Shown in pieces: positions 1 to 7,292 of a DNA stretch of 64,000 nt. The notes below the pieces were generated by a model. The model saw nothing but the letters and a program-made list of their open reading frames with translations. It was not told where the DNA came from and made no database searches. Position numbers and translations under genes: made by a program. The stretch comes from UBA4733 sp036734945 (GTDB lineage: Bacteria; Chloroflexota; UBA4733), in NCBI GenBank assembly GCA_036734945.1, contig DAIMXP010000018.1, positions 15,204 to 79,203 on the forward strand, read 5' to 3'. The number at the start of each line of letters is the position of its first letter. Within the stretch, counting starts at the first letter, position 1.

Positions 1-2
1 GT

Positions 3-482
3 CTGCTCATGATCGACCCAGCCGGACTGGCGCGCGACATTTCCGTCCACTTCCGCCTGCTATCACTGCCGGGTTTAGGCGAATGGGCCCTTCGGCCGAA
101 CCCCAACGCCGGCAAAGTCGCCGCACGCGGCCTCTTTCACGATCCGACGCTCGCCCCAGCGGCCTGGCTGGAAGACAAGGTAGTTGACCGAGGTCCGCAG
201 TCGCGAACCTATCTCCTGCGTTCGCTGCGCAGCGGCACCAACATCTTCGGCCTGCGCCAGGAGATCGTCATGCTGGATGGCTTGCGCCGCCTGGCCATTC
301 CAACTCTGGTGATGTGGGGAACGCACGACCATGTAGTTCCGGTTCGCCACCTGGACCTCGTCAAGCGCCACCTGCCGAATGCCCAGACCTACGTCTTCCC
401 GGACGCCGGTCACGTTCCAATGCTGGAGTGCCCCAAGCAGTTCAACCGGTTGGCCGTGGAGTTCCTCGCGCAGCGAGCCTAG
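3..482 (+). CDS. alpha/beta hydrolase, C-terminal part (gene enters from the left edge)
   Basis: The frame is open from the left edge of the window, so the N-terminal half with the nucleophile elbow is missing. The visible part carries the end of an alpha/beta-hydrolase fold. It has the acid-bearing strand (WGTHDHVVP, Asp of the triad), then the motif AGHVPML with the catalytic His near the C-terminus. This order is typical of small esterases, lactonases and haloalkane-dehalogenase-like enzymes. The substrate cannot be told from this half. The stop codon overlaps the stop of the convergent SGNH hydrolase gene by three bases. Confidence 0.8.
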   Translation: MLMIDPAGLARDISVHFRLLSLPGLGEWALRPNPNAGKVAARGLFHDPTLAPAAWLEDKVVDRGPQSRTYLLRSLRSGTNIFGLRQEIVMLDGLRRLAIPTLVMWGTHDHVVPVRHLDLVKRHLPNAQTYVFPDAGHVPMLECPKQFNRLAVEFLAQRA

Positions 483-1120
483 ACGTCCCCGTAGCCCACG
501 CCGCGCAGGAAGGCACGGGCGATCACGGCGTGACCGGGGGCATTTGGATGAACGCGGTCGGCCGCCCAGTAGCTGGATGGCTGCGCAGCCAGCGCCTCAT
601 CGAAGGCAGCTTGCGTTTTGATGAGGATGGCGTCGTACTCGCGGGCCAGGCGGTGGACGACCGGCAGGTAGGTTTCGATGATGGCGCGGAAGGGGTCCGC
701 GCGATCGCTCTCGATGACGTAGGGTTCCATGAGTATCAGGCGGGCCTGTGTCGCCTCCCGCGTGCGCCGCAACAGGCGATTGTAGGTTGACGTGTACTCA
801 TCCAGGAGCACGGCCTGATCGGGACGCTGCGCCACCTGACGCCAGACGTCGTTGATGCCGATCTTGATGGAGAGCCAGTTCGGCTGTACCTGCACGACAT
901 CTTCTTCCCAGCGCCGGTCCAGATCGAGGATGGTGTTGCCGCCGATCCCCTGATTGATAATCTCCAGACCCAGTTCCGGGTAGCGGGCTATCAAGAAAGC
1001 CCGCGCCAGGTGAACATAGCCGGCGCCATACGGTATGGCCTCTTTCCGCCGCCCGGCGTCGGTGATGCTGTCCCCGATAAAGACGAGACGTTGCCCCGGT
1101 TGGAAAACGAGATTGCTCAA
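479..1120 (-). CDS. SGNH/GDSL-family hydrolase
   Basis: A 213-residue protein with all four SGNH blocks: FIGDSITD (nucleophile Ser18 in GDS), GIGGNT around residues 59-63 (oxyanion Gly), GIND with Asn90, and DRVHP with Asp188 and His191. The family hydrolyses esters of lipids, acylated sugars or small molecules. No signal peptide is visible, so it probably acts in the cytoplasm. Length and motif spacing are those of a complete single-domain enzyme. It lies downstream of a palindromic repeat and converges on the hydrolase at the left edge. Family assignment is firm; substrate is unknown. Confidence 0.9.
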   Translation of the reverse strand: MSNLVFQPGQRLVFIGDSITDAGRRKEAIPYGAGYVHLARAFLIARYPELGLEIINQGIGGNTILDLDRRWEEDVVQVQPNWLSIKIGINDVWRQVAQRPDQAVLLDEYTSTYNRLLRRTREATQARLILMEPYVIESDRADPFRAIIETYLPVVHRLAREYDAILIKTQAAFDEALAAQPSSYWAADRVHPNAPGHAVIARAFLRGVGYGDV

Positions 1121-1149
1121 GAGACGATTCCTTTCGCTGCGCGCAAAGG

Positions 1150-1264
1150 ATACCCGGCGACTGAAGTCGCGGCTATACGGGGCGAAGTCCGCCTACGCGG
1201 ACTCGTTTCCAGCCCGCGCAGGCGGGCTTTGCTCATGGTAGCCGCGACTTTAGTCGCCGGGTAT
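1150..1264. repeat. long palindromic element with two inner hairpins
   Basis: Two 26-base arms (1150-1175 and 1239-1264) are inverted copies that match at 25 of 26 positions. Between them lie two perfect small palindromes, AGTCCGC-ctac-GCGGACT and AGCCCGC-gcag-GCGGGCT. A single strand could therefore fold into a cloverleaf-like structure. It fills the gap between the SGNH hydrolase start and the deacetylase stop. It could end the deacetylase transcript, or be a dispersed extragenic palindrome. No coding potential was seen. Confidence 0.8.
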
Positions 1265-1267
1265 GCC

Positions 1268-2836
1268 CTACGGCCCGGGCTGTCCCCCGATGCTGGCGGC
1301 AAACTGGCTCAGCGACTCTTGCGCGGCAACACGGATGCGCGTCAGTTGCTCCGGCGCAGTGCTGGACTGGATGGCGCCGGCAACGCGCGGATCGAGCAGG
1401 CCACCCACGTAGCCATCCAGCGCGACGAGACGCAACACCCGCTGCTGGGCCGCCACGGCCCCACTACGGAACGGTTCGCCGGATGGGTAACAGATGAACT
1501 GGGGCGCCTGACCGAGGTGCTGGGCGATCATCTGCCGCGAATCAACCAACTCCGTCTGCACCTCCAAATCCGAGAGCGTGCCCAGGTCGCGGTGGAAGAC
1601 GGTGTGTGACTCGATCTCCATACCGGCAGCCGCCAGTGAGGTAATCTGCTGCCACGACATGTACCGCAATGGTCCGTTGGTGTTACCGACCAGGCCGGTG
1701 ACGACGTTGAAGATGCCGACCATGTGCCGTTGCAGCAGCGCCGGCGCCGCATACTGCGCGTTGTCCTGGTAGCCGTCATCGAAACTGAGGATAACCGGCT
1801 GCGGCGGAAGTGACCAGCCATCGTACAGCGCGGCCATCAACTGCTGCAACGTGATCGTCTGGTAGCTGTGTGCTACCAGCCAGTCCAGTTGGGCGGCGAA
1901 GGCTTGCGGCGTCACTGTGAGGTCTACGGCCAGGCGGTAGTCGTAGTCGCCCATCTGCGGCGTGCGCTGCGGCGCGGGCGCCACGTGATGATACATGAGG
2001 ATCGGGACACGCAGACGGCGCAGCGCGGGCTGGCTTGGCGCCAGCACCGGGCCCTGCAGGTCAGCCGGACCGCCATCCACGATGCGCCACTGACCGCCAT
2101 CCTGCGCCAGCACCATCGGTTGGCTATCGCTCAGGTCAGTTGGTGGTACCGCATACGGCGCGTTCTTCCTCAACACCAGGGTCGCCTGCGCTTGTACCGC
2201 TGCCAATGGCACGTTGGTAAAGCGTACGTCGTTCCAGTTGGCGAGTTGCTGAGGCGCGCCGACGCTGACGGTTGCAATGGTCGAAGTGCCGCCGGGCGCG
2301 AACTTGTGGCTGAGAAACGCGGCAAAGGCTTGCTCGTTGGGCCACTGCCGCTGTGCCTGGGGGTGCAACAGGCGCCACATCTCTTTCCATTGCTGCGTTT
2401 GCAATGCTTGCAGGTAGGCCAGAGCGACCGCCACGGGCGGTGTGGGCGTGGGGGCGAGCACCGGTGATAGCGGAGTGGCCGTCACGCCAGCAGCCACAGC
2501 AGCGGGCGAAGCGACCGTTGCGGCAGTGCTTGCCGGCCTTAAACCGCCTGGTGGCTCGGCTGATGCCGTCGAACGCTGCAGTGTCACCACAGCGGAAATT
2601 GACGTCGCCTTTGTGACTTCCCGCACAGTGGACGGCGTACTGATCAGGGCGTGAGACGCCGTGAGCGAAACGACGGTGGTACCTGATCCACAGCCGACCA
2701 GAAGGAGGAGGCTTGCCAGCGTGCAGCCAGCCTGCTTCAGCCAGCCTCTCTCGATTCGTCCGACGATGTATGACCTTGTTGGCGTGCCGGAGGCTCGCCA
2801 ACGACGTTCCCCAGATCCTCCAACGCACCGACCCAA
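1268..2836 (-). CDS. lipoprotein polysaccharide deacetylase (NodB/CE4-like)
   Basis: About 522 residues. A lipoprotein signal ends in LLLLVGC (Cys49). A low-complexity Ala/Thr/Pro linker runs to about residue 135, then an NTF2-like domain (about 135-255), then a NodB-type deacetylase domain from about 275. The deacetylase has MYHHV, SFDDG (Asp353, Asp354) and HTVFH (His411, His415), the metal and catalytic motifs of carbohydrate esterase family 4. It probably de-N-acetylates peptidoglycan or an exopolysaccharide outside the membrane. The start is a TTG four bases from the rel stop codon, so the gene is probably translationally coupled to rel. Residues 1-30 look unlike a signal peptide, and a later non-ATG start is possible. 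Confidence 0.85.
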   Translation of the reverse strand: MGRCVGGSGERRWRASGTPTRSYIVGRIERGWLKQAGCTLASLLLLVGCGSGTTVVSLTASHALISTPSTVREVTKATSISAVVTLQRSTASAEPPGGLRPASTAATVASPAAVAAGVTATPLSPVLAPTPTPPVAVALAYLQALQTQQWKEMWRLLHPQAQRQWPNEQAFAAFLSHKFAPGGTSTIATVSVGAPQQLANWNDVRFTNVPLAAVQAQATLVLRKNAPYAVPPTDLSDSQPMVLAQDGGQWRIVDGGPADLQGPVLAPSQPALRRLRVPILMYHHVAPAPQRTPQMGDYDYRLAVDLTVTPQAFAAQLDWLVAHSYQTITLQQLMAALYDGWSLPPQPVILSFDDGYQDNAQYAAPALLQRHMVGIFNVVTGLVGNTNGPLRYMSWQQITSLAAAGMEIESHTVFHRDLGTLSDLEVQTELVDSRQMIAQHLGQAPQFICYPSGEPFRSGAVAAQQRVLRLVALDGYVGGLLDPRVAGAIQSSTAPEQLTRIRVAAQESLSQFAASIGGQPGP

Positions 2837-2839
2837 CGC

Positions 2840-5137
2840 CTAGCCACCAGTTCCCAACCGTGCAACGCCAATCACGTCCCTGACCCGTTCCAACTTGCCA
2901 AGGATGCGACTCAGTTGGTCGATGCTCGACAGCTCCACGGTCGCCGTGATTGTCGCTGTGCGATCGGCGTTCGTGGCGACGTTAGCGGCCGTGAAGTTGA
3001 CGTTCTCCTCGGCCACGACTGTAGCAACGTCGCGCAGGAGACCCTCGCGGTCAGCCGCATCAATGCGGATGGAGACGGGATAGGTCGTCTGGCTTACCGG
3101 CCCCCAATCCACGCGCACCAGGCGCTCGTGCTCATCCTCGCGCACCACGTTCTGGCAATCGGCGCGATGCACGGTCACGCCGCGTCCCCGCGTGATAAAA
3201 CCAACGATGGGGTCGCCCGGCACCGGCCGGCAACAGACGGCCAGCCGAGTGAGCAGGTCACCGACACCCATGACGCGCAGTCCCGCGCCTTCGCGGGCGG
3301 TTGGCACGGAGAGCGGCAACTGGGCCGGTAGGGTCATCTCGTCGGCGGCGCGCAGGCCCAAACGGGTAATGACAGACTGTGCCGTGGCTTCGCCAAAGCC
3401 GATGGCGGCAAAGAGATCGTCCAGTTCCTCGTAGTGCATCTGGCGCGCCGCCTCACGCAAGCGTTCACTGTTGATGCCGTCGAGGCTCCGGACCGCCAGT
3501 CGCTTGAGCTCTTTGTCCAGCGATTCACGGCCACGAATGATGTTCTCCTGGCGCTCCATCCGCTTGAACCACTGGCGGATGCGTTGCTGAGCGGTGCTAC
3601 TGCGCACGAAGGAGAGCCAATCGCGGCTCGGCCCGCGCTCGCCTTTCGTGGTGAGAATCTCCACCACATCGCCGTTCTGTAGCTTGTGGTCGAGAGGCAC
3701 CAGGCGACTATTCACACGGGCGCCGATGCAGTGATGCCCGACGCTGGTGTGGACGCGATAGGCGAAGTCGACGGGGGTCGAGCCGGCCGGCATATCCTTT
3801 ATGTCACCTTGCGGCGTGAAAGCAAAGACCTGATCCTCGAAGATGTCGATCCGAACGGCGTCCACCAGCTCTTGCGCGTTGGGCAGCTCCTTTTGCCACT
3901 CCATCAACTGGCGCACCCAGCGGATCATTTGCAAGGGCACCGGCACCGAGCCGCCGCGCTCTTTGTAGAACCAGTGGGTAGCGACCCCGTACTCGGCTAC
4001 ACGATGCATATCCTGGGTACGGATCTGGATCTCGGTGGGCCGGCCTTCCTCGCAGAATACGGTGGTGTGCAGGCTCTGGTAGCCGTTCGACTTCGGAACG
4101 CCGATGTAGTCCTTGAAGCGGTTCGGCAGTGGCTTCCACAGGGAATGAACCACGCCGAGGGCCTGGTAGCAGTCGGGAATCGTCTCCACGATCACGCGCA
4201 CTGCTATCAAGTCGTACAACTGCGTGATGTCGTCGCCGTGACTCACCAGCTTGTTGTAGATGCTCCAGAGGTGCTTCGCCCGCGCCGAAACGGTGGCCGT
4301 CAACCCGTTCTTTTCCAGTTGCTCCGCCAGCACTGCCGCCACCCGCTCAGCGTAGGCGGCGTGCGCGTTGTGCTCCGCGCCAAGCAGCCCCGCGACCCAG
4401 GCATAGTGCTCCGGTTCCAGCACGGCGAAGGCGAGGTCCTCCAGTTCAGACTTGATGGTGAAGACGCCCAACCGCCCGGCCAGTGGCGCGTAGATATCCA
4501 TGGTCTCTTCGGCCAGGCGCTCCTGGCGCGCCGGCTCCAGCGCCGCGATTGTCTCCATATTGTGGATGCGGTCGGCCAGCTTGATCAGGACAACGCGCGG
4601 ATCTTCGGCCATCGTGAGGAAGAGTTTGCGCAGGGTCTCCTGTTGGGCACGGCGCGTCCGCTCGCGCTCGGTGCGCTTGCGCCGGTCCATGTCTTCGCGT
4701 TCAGCGAGCGCTGCCACGGCGGCCAAATCGCGTTCGCGGTGCCCTTTCTCGACCACCGAGAACTTGGTCACCCCGTCGACCAACCGGGCCACCGTCTCAC
4801 CGAAGCGCTCGCGCAGGTCATCGACGCTGACATCGGTATCCTCGACCACGTCGTGCAGGATGGCGGCAGCAATCGTCGCGGCGTCGAGTTGCATCGTCGC
4901 CAGCCGGTTGGCAACGGCTAGCGGATGGACAATGTAGGGTTCGCCCGACTTCCGGCACGTTGCGCCATGCGCCATGTCGGCCAGATCGTAGGCATCGCTG
5001 ATCAGCGACCAGTCGCCGGCAGCGCTGTAGCTACCGACCGTCGCATACAGCCGGTTCAGGAGCGCCGCTACTTCCGGGTGGGCAGGCGTTTTCGGCGCAT
5101 CAAACTGCAAAACCTGCGCTGCGGCGGAAACACTCAT
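2840..5137 (-). CDS. rel: bifunctional (p)ppGpp synthetase/hydrolase Rel
   Basis: A 765-residue long RSH protein. The HD hydrolase domain shows HDVVEDT (His95, Asp96, Glu99, Asp100) and LADRIHN. The synthetase domain has the RFKD motif (residues 340-343) of the bifunctional Rel/SpoT class rather than the EXDD form of monofunctional RelA, plus the catalytic Glu in EIQIR. TGS (about 430-490) and C-terminal ACT (about 690-765) domains follow. It makes and degrades the alarmone (p)ppGpp in response to starvation. A charged insert of about 30 residues (roughly 131-165) sits inside the HD domain. The deacetylase follows in the same transcript. A TATACT -10 element lies just upstream. Confidence 0.96.
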   Translation of the reverse strand: MSVSAAAQVLQFDAPKTPAHPEVAALLNRLYATVGSYSAAGDWSLISDAYDLADMAHGATCRKSGEPYIVHPLAVANRLATMQLDAATIAAAILHDVVEDTDVSVDDLRERFGETVARLVDGVTKFSVVEKGHRERDLAAVAALAEREDMDRRKRTERERTRRAQQETLRKLFLTMAEDPRVVLIKLADRIHNMETIAALEPARQERLAEETMDIYAPLAGRLGVFTIKSELEDLAFAVLEPEHYAWVAGLLGAEHNAHAAYAERVAAVLAEQLEKNGLTATVSARAKHLWSIYNKLVSHGDDITQLYDLIAVRVIVETIPDCYQALGVVHSLWKPLPNRFKDYIGVPKSNGYQSLHTTVFCEEGRPTEIQIRTQDMHRVAEYGVATHWFYKERGGSVPVPLQMIRWVRQLMEWQKELPNAQELVDAVRIDIFEDQVFAFTPQGDIKDMPAGSTPVDFAYRVHTSVGHHCIGARVNSRLVPLDHKLQNGDVVEILTTKGERGPSRDWLSFVRSSTAQQRIRQWFKRMERQENIIRGRESLDKELKRLAVRSLDGINSERLREAARQMHYEELDDLFAAIGFGEATAQSVITRLGLRAADEMTLPAQLPLSVPTAREGAGLRVMGVGDLLTRLAVCCRPVPGDPIVGFITRGRGVTVHRADCQNVVREDEHERLVRVDWGPVSQTTYPVSIRIDAADREGLLRDVATVVAEENVNFTAANVATNADRTATITATVELSSIDQLSRILGKLERVRDVIGVARLGTGG

Positions 5138-5169
5138 GCTGTCCGGACCTCAATTTCTGGATAGCAAGC

Positions 5170-5175
5170 AGTATA
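5170..5175 (-). promoter_or_regulatory. probable -10 element of the rel promoter
   Basis: On the minus strand this reads TATACT, one base from the consensus, 33 bases before the rel start codon. No good -35 hexamer was found 16-18 bases upstream, because that position falls in the GC-rich hairpin that ends the neighbouring operon. Moderate support only. Confidence 0.4.
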
Positions 5176-5186
5176 CCCGATGCAAT

Positions 5187-5217
5187 GCGGTGGCCCTGCC
5201 TGCGGCAGGGCCACCGC
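5187..5217 (-). terminator. hairpin at the end of the sugar ABC operon
   Basis: Two perfect 14-base arms (5187-5200 and 5204-5217) around a 3-base loop lie 10 bases past the last stop codon of the eight-gene operon. The position fits a terminator or a 3'-end stabiliser. No T-run follows the stem on the minus strand, so it is not a classic intrinsic terminator. Confidence 0.6.
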
Positions 5218-5227
5218 CGGTCTACCG

Positions 5228-6271
5228 CTAGCCCACGACCCCGGTCCGGTCGATACTCTCGGTGAAGAAGCGCTGCGTGAAGATGTAGAGGATCAGTACC
5301 GGCAGAATCACCAGGAGAACGGCCGCCATCGCCAGCGCCTCGTTGTAGAAGTCACTGCCGGCGCCGCCGGTTACATCGTTCAGGGTCTGGCCGAGCACCG
5401 AGAGGCGCATCGGCAGCGTGAACAGTTGCTGGCGGTTGAGGTAAATCAGGGGCTCCAGGAAGTCGTTCCAGTGCCAGACAATCGAGAAGAGGAACGTGAC
5501 CAGAACCGCCGCACTCGCCAGCGGCAGGTTGATGCGGAAGAAGGTTTGGATCGGCCCGGCGCCGTCAACGCGGGCCGCCTCCTCCAATTCGCGTGGCTGC
5601 TGCCGGAAGGTCTGGCGGAAGATCAGGATGAACACCGCTCCCTTCAAGCCCTCCCCGAAAAACGATGGGAAGATGAAAGGCCAGTACGTATCGATCCAGC
5701 CGTGGTCGAGAATGTTGCCGGGTCCGAAGGAGCCGTTGGCGACGAGGATGTGGGGGAAGCCTGCCAGGTTCAACTCAACCGCCAGCCGGGGCATCGTCTT
5801 ATAGAGAATAAACAACGGGACGATAATTGTCTCCGGGGGAACCAGGAAAGTGAAGATCACCAGCAAGAACAAGATCTCCCGGCCGGGAAACTGCATACGC
5901 CCGAAGCCGTAGCCAACAAAGGCGCAGGAGATCACCTGCCCGATCGCCGCCAGGATGGCAATCTGCGCGCTGTTGGAGAAAGAGTGGACGAAGTCCACGG
6001 CCTGCCAGGCCAGCGTGTAGTTCTGCCAATCAAAGCCGGTAGCGATCCAGACGATAGTCGGGTCAGTCAGATCCTGAATGCTCTTGAAGGATGTCGCGAT
6101 CATGTAGAAGACAGGGAAAAGGAAGACGAAGCCAATGTCGGCCAAAATGAGATACGTGACCGTTCGAAAGACAATGGTCTTGAGCAGCTTCAGAATTGCG
6201 TAGGTGGTGAAGCGCTGCCGCGCTCGAGCGCGGCGCAGGGCCTGTGCCTGAGTTTGGGCTACGGTGGCCAT
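5228..6271 (-). CDS. carbohydrate ABC transporter permease, MalG type (first pair)
   Basis: A 347-residue inner-membrane protein with about six hydrophobic helices. It has the EAA loop that contacts the transport ATPase, seen here as ELEEAARVDGAGPIQTFF followed by INLPLA. This is the standard layout of the second permease of CUT1-type sugar importers. The start is fixed by a strong GGGGAGGG ribosome site. It follows the MalF-type permease by 13 bases, so the two form the membrane channel. No ATPase gene lies in the operon. A shared MsmK/MalK-like ATPase encoded elsewhere is expected, as in many CUT1 systems. Confidence 0.92.
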   Translation of the reverse strand: MATVAQTQAQALRRARARQRFTTYAILKLLKTIVFRTVTYLILADIGFVFLFPVFYMIATSFKSIQDLTDPTIVWIATGFDWQNYTLAWQAVDFVHSFSNSAQIAILAAIGQVISCAFVGYGFGRMQFPGREILFLLVIFTFLVPPETIIVPLFILYKTMPRLAVELNLAGFPHILVANGSFGPGNILDHGWIDTYWPFIFPSFFGEGLKGAVFILIFRQTFRQQPRELEEAARVDGAGPIQTFFRINLPLASAAVLVTFLFSIVWHWNDFLEPLIYLNRQQLFTLPMRLSVLGQTLNDVTGGAGSDFYNEALAMAAVLLVILPVLILYIFTQRFFTESIDRTGVVG

Positions 6272-6284
6272 TGCTATCCCTCCC

Positions 6285-7271
6285 CTACCGATCGCCTGCG
6301 TAGTAGACTTTGTTACGCATCAAGAAGATGACAACCATTAGCACGATAAACATGATGAGGAAGTAAATCCAGCCCAGCGCTGCAGCGTAGCCCAGACGGA
6401 ACTGCCCGGAGAAGGCGGTCTGCTGGATGTACTTCAGTACTGTCGTTCCCTGACTCTGGGAAACCTGGCCTGTCACCTGACTGACGACACCCTTGACGGA
6501 GAAGCTGTTGGTGAAGGTGTCTACCACCGTGTAGATAATGTTCAGCAACACGAAGGGCGAGATCAACGGCACCGTGATCTTCCAGAACAACTCCCAGTCG
6601 GTCGCCCCGTCAATGCGCGCAGCCTCATAGTAGGTCGAGCCGATCGACTTCAGGCCGGCCATAAAGATGAGAATTTGCACGCCGGACGCCCAGAGCACCA
6701 GGCTCATCCTACCCAACACCAGAATAACGTTGCCTGCCCACGTCGGCCCCAGGAACTGGATAAGGAAGCCGGCCACGTCGGCGTTGCCGCCGAAGGTGTC
6801 GGCGCCAACACCCTGACTAAAGAGATCTTGAATGACCTGGGCCGAGCCGATCACCACGGGCAGAAAGAAGACGCCGCGGAAGGCGATGATGCCGCGCAAC
6901 TTCTGGTTCGCCAGCATGGCGACGAAGAGCGAGAAGATCAATATGGCCGGCGTGTTGACAAACGTCTGGTTGATCTGGTCGGTGAGGATCGGGAAAAACT
7001 GCGGATCAACAAAGAACGCTTGCCGGTAGTTATCAATGCCGACCCACTTGACGTTGTTGATGTTGACGGCTTCCAACTCGTGGAACGACAGGATGAAGGA
7101 ACGGATCAAGGGCCACAGCAAGAAGAAGCAGAAGCCGAGAAGCCAGGGCAGGATGAACATGTAACCCTGGAGAGAGCGCTGCGTGGCCAGGGAAATATGG
7201 AAACGCGAACGGCGGTAGTGACGCGGCGACGAGGCCGAATCCACCGTCACGCCTGCTGGAGCACGAATCAT
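6285..7271 (-). CDS. carbohydrate ABC transporter permease, MalF type (first pair)
   Basis: A 328-residue membrane protein. A short charged N-terminus precedes the first helix (GYMFILPWLLGFCFFLLW), several more helices follow, and the EAA loop reads YYEAARIDGATDWELFW. It pairs with the MalG-type permease downstream. It lies 21 bases after the DUF5696 gene, within one transcript. Together with the second permease pair (12082-14004), the operon encodes two complete permease heterodimers, which is unusual for one solute-binding protein. Confidence 0.92.
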   Translation of the reverse strand: MIRAPAGVTVDSASSPRHYRRSRFHISLATQRSLQGYMFILPWLLGFCFFLLWPLIRSFILSFHELEAVNINNVKWVGIDNYRQAFFVDPQFFPILTDQINQTFVNTPAILIFSLFVAMLANQKLRGIIAFRGVFFLPVVIGSAQVIQDLFSQGVGADTFGGNADVAGFLIQFLGPTWAGNVILVLGRMSLVLWASGVQILIFMAGLKSIGSTYYEAARIDGATDWELFWKITVPLISPFVLLNIIYTVVDTFTNSFSVKGVVSQVTGQVSQSQGTTVLKYIQQTAFSGQFRLGYAAALGWIYFLIMFIVLMVVIFLMRNKVYYAGDR

Positions 7272-7292
7272 CTCTAGAATCCTCTCTGCGCA

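Noticed and set aside
3686..4921. Plus-strand open frame of about 411 codons opposite rel
   Set aside because: It is the complement of a gene with clear domains; the translated protein has the low-complexity look of antisense frames in GC-rich DNA and no ribosome site.
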